From contig NZ_QWGE01000002.1 of the NCBI RefSeq assembly GCF_003576375.1, forward strand, positions 62,001-126,000: a DNA stretch of 64,000 nt. The letters run 5' to 3'. The notes below the pieces were generated by a model. The model was not told where the DNA came from and did no database searches. It saw only the letters and a list, made by a program, of their open reading frames with translations. Within the stretch, counting starts at the first letter, position 1; every line of letters begins with the position of its first letter. The position numbers and the translations under genes are program-made. The DNA is from Pontibacter oryzae (lineage in GTDB: Bacteria > Bacteroidota > Bacteroidia > Cytophagales > Hymenobacteraceae). Positions 47,251 to 55,816 of this stretch are shown piece by piece.

Positions 47251-48243
47251 TTATATTTCCTGCTTCTTGAAAATGGAAATAATCTCGTGCTCAAAGTGTT
47301 TTTCCTCCTGCAAGACACGCTTTCTGTACAAATCAAAATCTTGGGTCAGTGTTTCAAAGTGGGTAAAGCATTGTTTAATCAAGTTTATAATTTCAGTGGA
47401 CGACGATGCTACGTGCTGGAACTTATACTTATCCAATATGGGCACGTCCTCTTGGAAATTAGCGGAGCCATCCCGGCCTGTAATCACGCAACATTCGTTC
47501 ATAACGGCTTCCCTGGGGAAACGGTCTTTGCCAGGGTGCGCACCAAAGTCAACGTAAACTTTACTTTTGGCGAGCAGTTGTTTCACTTCAGGAACCGTCA
47601 TGTTTTCTATCGGAATCCAAGTGATTTCCGGCGATGCCTCAATGAGTACCCGCGTGTTCTCAATACCTTTTTTGGGATTGTAAAGTACTTGGTCGTGCTT
47701 TTTCTGCCTGGTATAGCCCTCAAAATAAGAAGCGTTCAGATAATCTGAAAGGTAATAAAGGTTTGCGATGCCGCGGTTCTCTAAAAAAGTATAGGCATAC
47801 GTTGATTGGGCAAAATGATAATGCTGGTTCGCCTGCGTATCGTCCAGACGAAAATGCCTTTTGAGCGTTATCAGCCGCTTCAGTGCGCTAAAGCCTGATC
47901 TGTTTCTTTCAAGAGCCAGAGAGGCAAAATAGTTATCAACGCTTAACCACCAGATGGCTTTCTGGATATGTTTGTAAGTGCTGAGCAGAAACGTTGATAC
48001 CTCGGGCACAATAAGTACGTGCTTTGCGTTGTCCTCTATCTTTGTAACAAATGTGGGCTTATATTGCTGATAGCGTGGTGGTACAGGGTCTTTAGTGTTT
48101 CCCGGGAAATAGTAAAGTTGCGCGTTATAGCCCAGGCACGTCAGTTTATAAAAAAGCTGGTGCATGGCTTCGGGGCCACCGGTTACCTCCCTGGCCGGGC
48201 AGGCTATATAAATGACCGAATCAGATGAAAGAGTAACTGCCAT
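47251..48243 (-). CDS. Unassigned protein, probable GT-B-type glycosyltransferase
   Basis: A 330-residue soluble protein of no family I can name. Its N-terminus (VIYIACPAREVTGGPEAMHQL) resembles the acceptor-domain loop of GT-B enzymes. The C-terminal part has LLAKSKVYVDFGAHPGKDRFPREAVMNECCVITG, split here by residues 240-275, which parallels the donor-binding E-x7-E region of GT4 proteins (REAVMNECCVITG). Both neighbours are glycan genes and the start ATG overlaps the glf stop as TAATG, so a role in the same polysaccharide is likely. Confidence 0.65.
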   Translation of the reverse strand: MAVTLSSDSVIYIACPAREVTGGPEAMHQLFYKLTCLGYNAQLYYFPGNTKDPVPPRYQQYKPTFVTKIEDNAKHVLIVPEVSTFLLSTYKHIQKAIWWLSVDNYFASLALERNRSGFSALKRLITLKRHFRLDDTQANQHYHFAQSTYAYTFLENRGIANLYYLSDYLNASYFEGYTRQKKHDQVLYNPKKGIENTRVLIEASPEITWIPIENMTVPEVKQLLAKSKVYVDFGAHPGKDRFPREAVMNECCVITGRDGSANFQEDVPILDKYKFQHVASSSTEIINLIKQCFTHFETLTQDFDLYRKRVLQEEKHFEHEIISIFKKQEI

Positions 48244-49358
48244 TATACTTTCTGGGCTTTTATTGCTTTAACCTTAGCCAGCGCCGACCCCACAATCTGG
48301 TGCATGTCATAATATTTGTATTCTGCCAGCCGGCCTCCAAAAAGAACACCGGGGCACGACCTGGCAAGCTGCTCATACTTTCGGTACATGGCGTTATTCT
48401 TCTCGTCGTTTACCGGGTAGTAGGGTATTTTGTCGCGGGTATAAGTATCCGGATACTCCCATGTTACCACGGTATGCTTTTGCCTGCCGAAGTTAAAATG
48501 CTTGTGCTCTAGCACGCGTGTGTAAGGCACTTCGCTATCGGTGTAGTTAAACACGGCATTGCCTTGGTAGTTGCCTTCCAGCAGCTTCGTTTCAAACCGA
48601 AGGGAACGATATTCCAACTCTCCAAACCTGTACCCAAAGAACTCATCAATCTTGCCGGTGTAAACAAGCGTTTTGGCCAATTCGTTAAAATGCTCTTTAT
48701 CAGAAAAGTAGTCAGTGTTTAGTCTTACTTCTATGCCTTTCAGTAAGTTTCCGATCAGGAAAGTATAGCCCTCTTTTGGAATACCCTGATATATATCCTC
48801 AAAGTAATTTTCCTCAAAGTTTAGCCGAATGGGTAGGCGCTTGATGATAAAAGCCGGCAGTTCTTTAGGATGTTTCTGCCATTGTTTCATCGTGTAGCCC
48901 TTAATAAACAGCTCATACAGCTCCAGCCCAACTTGTGACAGAATCCACTCTTCTAGGTTGGCCGGGTTAGCGATTGTCACACGCACTTCTTGTAGTTTTT
49001 TCTCAGCTTCCTGCGGAGTTGTTACACCGTAGACTTGATACAGCGTCATAAGGTTAATAGGGAAGGAGTATACTTTGCCTTTGTAATTTACCTTTGGCTT
49101 GTTGATATAATGGTTGAATGTGGCAAAGCGATTCACATAGTCCCAAATACCTTTATCGCTTGTATGAAAAATGTGCGCGCCATACTTATGCACGTCAATT
49201 CCCTCTACCTTTTCGGTATATACATTGCCGCCAATGTGCGGGCGCTTGTCTATTACAAGGCATTTGTAGCCGGCATCGGTCATCTCACGGGCAAAGACTG
49301 CCCCAAATAATCCTGCCCCAACTATTACATAATCATACATACGCTGAGCTTTAGACAC
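48243..49358 (-). CDS. glf: UDP-galactopyranose mutase
   Basis: A 371-residue flavoenzyme that converts UDP-galactopyranose to UDP-galactofuranose. FAD-binding GxGxxG is in YVIVGAGLFGAVFAREM, followed by IDKRPHIGGNVYTE and the substrate-site KYGAHIFHTSDK. Conserved arginine-containing segments include YRSLRFETK and VVTWEYPDT. It implies a galactofuranose-containing surface glycan. Overlaps the flippase gene by 8 bases and the next gene as TAATG. Confidence 0.95.
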   Translation of the reverse strand: MSKAQRMYDYVIVGAGLFGAVFAREMTDAGYKCLVIDKRPHIGGNVYTEKVEGIDVHKYGAHIFHTSDKGIWDYVNRFATFNHYINKPKVNYKGKVYSFPINLMTLYQVYGVTTPQEAEKKLQEVRVTIANPANLEEWILSQVGLELYELFIKGYTMKQWQKHPKELPAFIIKRLPIRLNFEENYFEDIYQGIPKEGYTFLIGNLLKGIEVRLNTDYFSDKEHFNELAKTLVYTGKIDEFFGYRFGELEYRSLRFETKLLEGNYQGNAVFNYTDSEVPYTRVLEHKHFNFGRQKHTVVTWEYPDTYTRDKIPYYPVNDEKNNAMYRKYEQLARSCPGVLFGGRLAEYKYYDMHQIVGSALAKVKAIKAQKV

Positions 49359-50724
49359 GGCTTTTCAGCAGCCTGAATCCTTTTCTACGCAAGGTAATAA
49401 AGAAGCTGACGGTTATAAACACTTCTGTGACTAGCCAGGCCAGTGCAGTGCCTTTTTCGGCTAGGATGGGAACCAGTATAAGATTTAAGGCAACTGATGT
49501 AACGGCTCCTGTTGTGGTTATCATCAAAAAGATTTTATCCATTTTCAGATTCAGAACACCTTGCGTGCCGAAAATATTGTTAAGGCCGATTACAAATGGC
49601 AGGAAAGCCAGAATGCGCAGGCTGTCGGCGGCGGCAGTAAACTGAGCACCATAAATAAGGGTTATAATGTAATCCGACAGTAATAAGATGCCGCAGGAGA
49701 GTATGAAGGTGGCCCCTCCTACAAGGTAAGTCGCTTTGCGCAAGGCATTCATGCCACTTTGGTGCGATATGCTAAGCTTTTTCCCTATAAACGGGAACAA
49801 GGTTAAACCCACAGGAAACATAACGGCGGAAACAAAAATTAAGATCAATTTACTGGAAGCCGCATAATAGCCAACCACCGTATCTGAGACCATAAACCCA
49901 AGCACAACTAGGTTTGTAGTTGTATAAAGATTAACTGCAACTGTAGATGCAAAAATTGGCAATCCTTCACGTAATGAGCTTACTACTGCCTTAAGTTTTG
50001 CCACATAAGGCTTTAAATTAAATAGCTTGATGGCAAGGATAAACGAAACCACTCCTACAAGAAATTGACCGATTGCCGTACTTAAGGGGATATATAGATA
50101 ATCTGCATTACTTTTTACGAGCAGGAAAATCAAACCAGTAAAAATTATCCGGATTCCAAAGCTGAACAGCGCAATATAACTTAGCCTCTCCATGCCTTGG
50201 TATAACCAACTTGGCATAAGTATAATACCGATGTTAACCAAAAACGTAATCAGGTAAACGTCAGCGTGTGCAGTAAACTTTGGAATTGTATAAATTACCG
50301 GAAAATATACCAGTAGAGTAAGCGCAAATAAAAGAACTTTGGCTGAAATTGTAGTACTGAAAACGGTGGAGATTTTCTGCGTATTGCCCCGGTTCGCGGC
50401 AACTTCCCTTGTAGCGGTATAGTCAAACCCGAAGTTTATGAACAGCGTGGTATACCCGATAAATGCTTGGGAGTAGTTAATCAGCCCGAAGTTCTCGACA
50501 GATAATGTACGGGCAATATAAGGTACTGTAACCAGCGGCAACAGGTAATTGGCACCCTGTAACAGAACCATGAAGAGAAAGTTCCTAAACAGTACCTTCT
50601 CTGTGCTCCGCGAGGCCAGCGATTTCACCTGATTTATAACGATGGAAAACAATACAGATTTACTATTTATAAGCTTATAACATTCGCTTCGAGGTGTCAG
50701 AATGCTATTTTGGAAACACAACAA
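49351..50724 (-). CDS. Wzx-like polysaccharide flippase
   Basis: A 457-residue MOP-superfamily protein with 12-14 membrane helices that would translocate the lipid-linked repeat unit. Segments include LFRNFLFMVLLQGANYLLPL, ARTLSVENFGLINYSQAF, FINFGFDYTATREVA and SWLYQGMERL, all typical of Wzx/RfbX. The true start may lie about 35 residues inside the frame, since family members begin close to LFRNFL. First gene of the minus-strand cluster; a -7 box lies at 50738-50745. Confidence 0.88.
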   Translation of the reverse strand: MLCFQNSILTPRSECYKLINSKSVLFSIVINQVKSLASRSTEKVLFRNFLFMVLLQGANYLLPLVTVPYIARTLSVENFGLINYSQAFIGYTTLFINFGFDYTATREVAANRGNTQKISTVFSTTISAKVLLFALTLLVYFPVIYTIPKFTAHADVYLITFLVNIGIILMPSWLYQGMERLSYIALFSFGIRIIFTGLIFLLVKSNADYLYIPLSTAIGQFLVGVVSFILAIKLFNLKPYVAKLKAVVSSLREGLPIFASTVAVNLYTTTNLVVLGFMVSDTVVGYYAASSKLILIFVSAVMFPVGLTLFPFIGKKLSISHQSGMNALRKATYLVGGATFILSCGILLLSDYIITLIYGAQFTAAADSLRILAFLPFVIGLNNIFGTQGVLNLKMDKIFLMITTTGAVTSVALNLILVPILAEKGTALAWLVTEVFITVSFFITLRRKGFRLLKSRV

Positions 50725-50737
50725 AGTATATAGCCAG

Positions 50738-50745
50738 CAAAGGTA
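50738..50745 (-). promoter_or_regulatory. -7 box TACCTTTG for the polysaccharide operon
   Basis: An exact TAnnTTTG match on the minus strand upstream of the flippase. It is close to the longest start (50724), which favours an internal start codon or a short leader. Confidence 0.4.
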
Positions 50746-50831
50746 AATTGATTTAGTTTATAATCTTTAACTTGTTGCTTCATTTTGCTTTAAGCCGTTT
50801 GTAATACTAACTTCTGCAAGCATTATTTCAG

Positions 50832-50839
50832 TACATTTG
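50832..50839 (+). promoter_or_regulatory. -7 box TACATTTG for the divergent GT2-Wzz pair
   Basis: An exact TAnnTTTG match; its 3' edge is 20 bases before the ATG at 50859. With the box at 50738-50745 it gives back-to-back promoters. Confidence 0.45.
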
Positions 50840-50858
50840 ATAGGTAAATTAATCACCC

Positions 50859-51590
50859 ATGGAAATCAGTTTTGTAATACTTACCTGGAATCGCTACAAG
50901 TTTCTGGAAAAATGCCTTGAGCAACTCTTAAGTAGCATTAAAGATATTAACCAGTGTGAGGTTGTGGTGATGGATAACGGCTCTACAGATGCAACTGCCG
51001 CAGTTCTGGAGGCTTATGCTGACAACAAGCATGTTAAAGTGATTACCCGGGATGCTAACTACGGTCTTAACGCATATAAAAAACTGTTTAAGGCTGCGGC
51101 AGGCGAGTATATCGTTATCGTTGATGATGATGTGCTCGGCTTTCCGGAGGGTGTGGATAAGATTTTCCTGGATTACATGAAAGCTTTTCCAGATTATGGT
51201 TTCTTAGCGCTGAACGTTATCCAAAATGAGTTTACAAATGGCGCCAAGCCAGGCCCGGAGGCTTATGTGGAAGAAACTCGAGACGGCAAAGTGATTGAAC
51301 GCGGCCCTACTGGCGGTTGGTGCGCATGCTTTAGAGCAAAAGAGTTTAGAAAAATTAAATTTTTGTTTTCGCTTATGAATCTCAATATGAAGCGCAGCGA
51401 AGACGGTCTTTTGGCTAAGCTTTTCCAAAAAAGACTTGGCCTAAAGTCTGGGCTGATTAAGGAAGCAACATGTTTCCATGCCTGCGGCCCGTACTACGCC
51501 AAAGAATTTGGGCACTTGGAGCGTGAAATTGAGAAATATGCAAAATCGGGGCTCAAAAATTTTGTGGATGAGTACAAAAAGTATATATAG
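50859..51590 (+). CDS. Glycosyltransferase family 2
   Basis: A 243-residue GT-A protein: EISFVILTWNRYKFLEKCL, CEVVVMDNGSTDATAA, and YIVIVDDDVLGFPEG as the metal-binding DDD. Shorter than the other GT2 proteins of the locus and lacking a clear acceptor-side extension. The first plus-strand gene of a two-gene unit, 31 bases before the Wzz gene. Confidence 0.9.
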   Translation: MEISFVILTWNRYKFLEKCLEQLLSSIKDINQCEVVVMDNGSTDATAAVLEAYADNKHVKVITRDANYGLNAYKKLFKAAAGEYIVIVDDDVLGFPEGVDKIFLDYMKAFPDYGFLALNVIQNEFTNGAKPGPEAYVEETRDGKVIERGPTGGWCACFRAKEFRKIKFLFSLMNLNMKRSEDGLLAKLFQKRLGLKSGLIKEATCFHACGPYYAKEFGHLEREIEKYAKSGLKNFVDEYKKYI

Positions 51591-51621
51591 GTTTACCAGA
51601 GAGTGATTGAGACGAAGCAAC

Positions 51622-52533
51622 ATGTACAAGAAACTTCAGGACGAACAAGAAGAAAGAATAGCCCGTTACAACGACGAGATTGACCTGCGTCTCGTCTTTA
51701 ACCGGATCGGCAATGCCTTCGAGCGCATGGGAAACGGATTGAAATATCTACTGAATATTGCGATTAAGCGCTTTATACTTATTTTGATATTTACAGTTGC
51801 AGGCCTTGGGTTAGCCTATGCTATCTTTGCAACAGCACGCCCTTACTACACCTCCTCCATGACACTGGTACTGTCCAAAATCCGTAACGACTTTGTGGAG
51901 ACTCAGCTGCAAAGCCTTTCTGACATGATTAATGAAGGTAACCTTGTTGGTGTTTCAGAAGAATTGGAAATCACGCCTGAATCGGCGCAATCGCTAAAGG
52001 AGTTAAGTTTTTCTAATTTGGATGATGATATGATAGGAGATGACAGCGTGCTAACTGGTTCGCCTTTTAAAGTTGAGTTGTCGCTATATCAAAACAGCCT
52101 GTTTGCAGCGATGGAGCCTGCCATTGTTAGCTATTTGGAGAACAATAGCTATTTCATGCGCCAGAAAAAAATCCGGGAGCAGGAGCTGAGAAGCATGATC
52201 GAGAAACTAAACCAGGAAATTAGCTCCATCGACAGCCTAAAACGTGCTGTTGGGGACCCGCGCGGGCCTGTCAATGGATTCGTTTATGGCGAGCCCATCG
52301 ACCCGACAAACCTTTATAAAGAAAGCATTGCAATGTATGAGCACAAGGTTGAGCTAGAGGCCAAGCTTAACAGCCTAGATAATATACAGGTGGTGGGCGG
52401 CTTTACGCCAAGGTCAATGCCAACCGGGCCAAGCCTGCTTAAATATTTACTAATTGGCGGAAGCGTTTGTTTTCTGTTTGGTTTGATAATCGCTGTATAC
52501 TTGGAAAGCAATAAAAATCGGCGACTGGCTTAA
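51622..52533 (+). CDS. Wzz-like chain-length determinant protein
   Basis: A 303-residue inner-membrane protein with the polysaccharide co-polymerase layout: N-terminal amphipathic region, first membrane helix (FILILIFTVAGLGLAYAIF, about 47-66), a long periplasmic helical domain with coiled coil (KIREQELRSMIEKLNQEISS), a proline-rich segment (TPRSMPTGPSLLKY) and the second membrane helix (LLIGGSVCFLFGLIIAVYL, near 278-297). No tyrosine-kinase domain follows, so it resembles Wzz of O-antigen systems more than Wzc. Start at 51622 preferred over 51607. Confidence 0.85.
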   Translation: MYKKLQDEQEERIARYNDEIDLRLVFNRIGNAFERMGNGLKYLLNIAIKRFILILIFTVAGLGLAYAIFATARPYYTSSMTLVLSKIRNDFVETQLQSLSDMINEGNLVGVSEELEITPESAQSLKELSFSNLDDDMIGDDSVLTGSPFKVELSLYQNSLFAAMEPAIVSYLENNSYFMRQKKIREQELRSMIEKLNQEISSIDSLKRAVGDPRGPVNGFVYGEPIDPTNLYKESIAMYEHKVELEAKLNSLDNIQVVGGFTPRSMPTGPSLLKYLLIGGSVCFLFGLIIAVYLESNKNRRLA

Positions 52534-52550
52534 CAATAAACAATAGCTAC

Positions 52551-52587
52551 AAAAAAGGGCTGCTATTTCAGATAGCAGCCCTTTTTT
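52551..52587. terminator. Bidirectional terminator between Wzz and GNAT-nitrilase genes
   Basis: AAAAAAGGGCTGCTAT/ATAGCAGCCCTTTTTT, a 16-base stem with a 5-base loop between convergent genes. Confidence 0.95.
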
Positions 52588-52603
52588 AAGTCAAATTTTG
52601 AGA

Positions 52604-54154
52604 CTAGTCCTCTTTCCGGGTAACCCAGCTCAGGTTATACAGGTCGCGGCGGCGGTCCTTTAGGTTGCGCACGCTGCCTGCGGTGTTCAGGTCTTTCAGC
52701 AGATCCAGGTCAAGGTCTGCGATCAGGGTCATCTCGGTGTTTGGCGTGGCTTCGGCAATTACCGCATCATGCGGGAAGGCGAAGTCAGAAGGGGAGAAGA
52801 CAGCAGATTGAGAATACTGAATGTCCATGTTTTCTACCCGTGGCAGGTTGCCTACACTACCCGTAATGGCCACGTAACACTCATTCTCAATGGCACGCGC
52901 CTGTGAGCAAAGCCTTACGCGCAAGTACGCATTTTTGGTATCCGTCCAGAATGGTACAAAGAGAATCTTCATATCCATATCCGAGAGCATACGCGCCAGT
53001 TCCGGGAACTCCACATCGTAGCAGATCAGGATGCCGATCTTACCGATATCTGTATCGAAAATCTTGAGCTTATGTCCGCCACGCATTCCCCAATAATGAG
53101 ATTCGTCTGGGGTAACGTGCAGTTTGTACTGGGCATCGTAGGTGCCATCGCGGCGGCAAAGGTAGCTGACGTTGTAAAGCTTGTTATCGTAATACTCCGG
53201 CATACTACCGGCAATTATATTGATGTTATACGACAAGGCAAGTTGCACCATACGCTCCCGAATTTCCTCGGTATACTCAGCCATACTTCTGATTGCCTCC
53301 GAAGGTGATTCCTCATTGGTCAGCGCCATTAAAGGCGCATTGAAGAACTCCGGGAACATCACGATATCCGATTTATAGGAGCTCACTGTATCTACGAAGA
53401 ACTCAACTTGTTGCATAAAATCGTCGAGGTCCTTAACGGCGCGCATCTGCCACTGCACAATACCGATGCGCACAACGGTTTTGCGCCCACCAATTAGCTT
53501 TTCTTTCTCCTCGAAGTATACGTTTATCCATTCCAGCAGCGTAGCGTAAGCCTTGGAGTCTGTGTCATCGGGCAGATAGCCCTTCAGGATACGGCGCACG
53601 TGGAAGCCATTGCTCAACTGGAAAGATAGCACCGGGTCGGAAAGTTCCTTGTTACGCACCATCTCAATATACTTGGCTGGGGTAAGCTTGTTAGAGTAGT
53701 CCTTATAGCCAGGTATGCGGCCACCGGCAATAATTCCACGCAGGTTCAGTTTTTCGCAAATCTCCTTGCGGGCATCGTATAAGCGGCGGCCCAGGCGCAG
53801 GTTACGGTACTCTGGGTGCACAAAAACATCGATGCCATATAAGGTGTCGCCCTCTGGGTCGTGGGTTTTGAAGGAGCCTTTGTCGATGATCTGATCATAC
53901 GTATGCTTATCGCCATACTCATCGTAGTCGATAACAAGGCTAAGGGCCGCGGCTACTACTTTTCCGTTATCTTCAATGCAAATCTGTCCTTCAGGGAATT
54001 TCTTTAGCAGGTTAGAAAACTCCTTGCGGGTCCAGGCGCCGTCGATGCTGGAGTATACGATCTCCATGATCTCCTTTACCTCTTTGTAATCCTTCAGCTC
54101 TAGTTGGCGGAGCAGCAATCTATGTTCAAAACTGGTTTCTTCTCTTTCACTCAT
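52604..54154 (-). CDS. GNAT acetyltransferase - carbon-nitrogen hydrolase fusion
   Basis: A 516-residue two-domain enzyme. The N-terminal GNAT domain (about 12-200) shows the acetyl-CoA pyrophosphate-loop region YRNLRLGRRLYDARKEI. The C-terminal nitrilase-superfamily domain (about 225-510) keeps the Glu-Lys-Cys triad: VMFPEFFNAP, YKLHVTPDE, ILICYDVEFPE. Such fusions are common in Bacteroidota; the substrate is unknown, though an amide or N-acyl product is implied. Single gene. Confidence 0.93.
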   Translation of the reverse strand: MSEREETSFEHRLLLRQLELKDYKEVKEIMEIVYSSIDGAWTRKEFSNLLKKFPEGQICIEDNGKVVAAALSLVIDYDEYGDKHTYDQIIDKGSFKTHDPEGDTLYGIDVFVHPEYRNLRLGRRLYDARKEICEKLNLRGIIAGGRIPGYKDYSNKLTPAKYIEMVRNKELSDPVLSFQLSNGFHVRRILKGYLPDDTDSKAYATLLEWINVYFEEKEKLIGGRKTVVRIGIVQWQMRAVKDLDDFMQQVEFFVDTVSSYKSDIVMFPEFFNAPLMALTNEESPSEAIRSMAEYTEEIRERMVQLALSYNINIIAGSMPEYYDNKLYNVSYLCRRDGTYDAQYKLHVTPDESHYWGMRGGHKLKIFDTDIGKIGILICYDVEFPELARMLSDMDMKILFVPFWTDTKNAYLRVRLCSQARAIENECYVAITGSVGNLPRVENMDIQYSQSAVFSPSDFAFPHDAVIAEATPNTEMTLIADLDLDLLKDLNTAGSVRNLKDRRRDLYNLSWVTRKED

Positions 54155-54263
54155 TTTATGTAAGTAATTTTTATACTTTTAGGGTGTATACGAGGCGCAA
54201 GTATGATTTTGGTATAATATACTTATAGCGCCAGATAATGCAACATACGCGTTACGAATTTAA

Positions 54264-54302
54264 CCAAAAAAAGCGCAGCCATAAAGCTGCGCTTTTTTTG
54301 GT
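54264..54302 (-). terminator. Terminator of the CoA-transferase operon
   Basis: CCAAAAAAAGCGCAGC/GCTGCGCTTTTTTTGG, a perfect 16-bp stem with a short loop just past the subunit B stop at 54320. Confidence 0.95.
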
Positions 54303-54319
54303 TAGGGCCTTTTAAATAA

Positions 54320-54976
54320 TTATACCTGAGTTTCTGGCACTTCCCCGTCAATAATCAGGTTGCCAGCTGTGGCTGCCTTAATGTCGTCCACGCTAACGCC
54401 AGGGGCGCGCTCAAGAAGCTTAAAACCGCCGTCCACCACTTCCAGCACAGCCAGATCGGTTACAATTTTCTTAACGCACTTTACACCAGTTATCGGTAAG
54501 GTGCAAGCCTTTAACAACTTGGAGGAGCCATCGCGGGCAGTGTGCTGCATGGCCACAATGATGTTTTTAGCTGAGGCTACTAAGTCCATGGCGCCGCCCA
54601 TGCCTTTTACCATTTTACCCGGGATCTTCCAGTTGGCAATGTCGCCGTTTTCAGATACCTCCATGGCGCCAAGTATGGTCAGGTCTACGTGCTCGCCGCG
54701 TATCATGCCAAAGCTTTCGGCAGAGTTGAAGATAGATGATCCTGGCAGCGTGGTAATGGTCTGTTTGCCGGCGTTTATCAGGTCGGCGTCTACTTCAGCT
54801 TCGGTAGGGAAGGGGCCCATGCCCAGCAAGCCGTTCTCCGACTGCAGCACCACCTCTGTGCCTTCCGGAATGTAATTGGCAACCAGGGTCGGTATGCCGA
54901 TGCCCAGGTTAACGTACATGCCGTTTTTTACTTCTTTTGCAATGCGTTTCGCTATTCCGTGTTTATCTAAGCTCAT
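54320..54976 (-). CDS. scoB: 3-oxoacid CoA-transferase subunit B
   Basis: A 218-residue beta subunit with the catalytic-glutamate motif [16 protein letters not shown] (Glu near residue 47), [13 protein letters not shown] at the start and [12 protein letters not shown] in the middle. Together with subunit A it moves CoA between succinyl-CoA and acetoacetate or another short 3-oxoacid, in the cytoplasm. 17 bases after subunit A. Confidence 0.93.
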   Translation of the reverse strand: MSLDKHGIAKRIAKEVKNGMYVNLGIGIPTLVANYIPEGTEVVLQSENGLLGMGPFPTEAEVDADLINAGKQTITTLPGSSIFNSAESFGMIRGEHVDLTILGAMEVSENGDIANWKIPGKMVKGMGGAMDLVASAKNIIVAMQHTARDGSSKLLKACTLPITGVKCVKKIVTDLAVLEVVDGGFKLLERAPGVSVDDIKAATAGNLIIDGEVPETQV

Positions 54977-54993
54977 AACTAAGTCGGGTTGGG

Positions 54994-55692
54994 TTAAACT
55001 ACTCTTACCGTGCGCTGCTCAATGCGTTTCTCATACTTCTCGCCCTGGAAAATGCGCTGCACATAAATGCCCGGCGTGTGGATCATGTTCGGGTCCAACT
55101 CGCCGGCGGGCACCAGTTCCTCTACCTCGGCAACGGTAATCTTACCGGCAGCGGCCATCATGGGGTTAAAGTTACGGGCTGTGCCTTTGTAGATAAGGTT
55201 GCCGGCAGTGTCGCCTCTCCAGGCCTTTACAAATGAGAAATCGGCTTTCAGCCAGCTTTCCATCAGGTACATCTTGCCGTTAAACTCGCGGGCCTCTTTG
55301 CCTTCGCCCACCTCGGTGCCGTAACCAGCCGGCGTAAAAAAGGCCGGAATGCCTGCTCCGCCAGCCCTTATGCGCTCAGCCAGCGTGCCCTGCGGAATCA
55401 GCTCCACCTCCAGCTCGCCGCTTAGCAGCTGGCGCTCAAACTCCGCGTTCTCACCAACATAACTAGAAATCATTTTCTTAACTTGGTGCTGCTGCAAAAG
55501 CAGTCCAATGCCAAAATCATCGACGCCGGCATTGTTAGAGATACAGGTAAGGTCTTTCACGCCAAGGCGCAGCAGTTCCGAAATCGAGTTCTCCGGTATA
55601 CCACACAGTCCAAATCCGCCAAGCATCAGCGTCATGCCGCTTTGGATGCCTTGCAATGCCTCTTGTGCGTTTTTTACAGTTTTATTTATCAT
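54994..55692 (-). CDS. scoA: 3-oxoacid CoA-transferase subunit A
   Basis: A 232-residue alpha subunit: [19 protein letters not shown] start ([17 protein letters not shown]), [32 protein letters not shown] and the C-terminal [11 protein letters not shown]. First gene of the two-gene unit. Confidence 0.93.
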   Translation of the reverse strand: MINKTVKNAQEALQGIQSGMTLMLGGFGLCGIPENSISELLRLGVKDLTCISNNAGVDDFGIGLLLQQHQVKKMISSYVGENAEFERQLLSGELEVELIPQGTLAERIRAGGAGIPAFFTPAGYGTEVGEGKEAREFNGKMYLMESWLKADFSFVKAWRGDTAGNLIYKGTARNFNPMMAAAGKITVAEVEELVPAGELDPNMIHTPGIYVQRIFQGEKYEKRIEQRTVRVV

Positions 55693-55789
55693 AGTTTTTA
55701 ACCAGTGGATGTTGTAGGTAATTTATATAGAAAAAGGGCCATATCGAAATATACAAGCCGCTTTCAGCTGAAATATTGCAGGCCGCAGG

Positions 55790-55797
55790 CAAAAATA
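55790..55797 (-). promoter_or_regulatory. -7 box TATTTTTG upstream of scoAB
   Basis: An exact TAnnTTTG match about 98 bases before the scoA ATG on the minus strand; other AT-rich sequence nearby makes this uncertain. Confidence 0.3.
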
Positions 55798-55816
55798 TTA
55801 GTTAAAGAGCACTTTT

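Noticed and set aside
37142-52533. Calling the polysaccharide cluster a mobile element
   Set aside because: No integrase, transposase, attachment repeats or tRNA is seen; AT-richness alone is normal for such loci.
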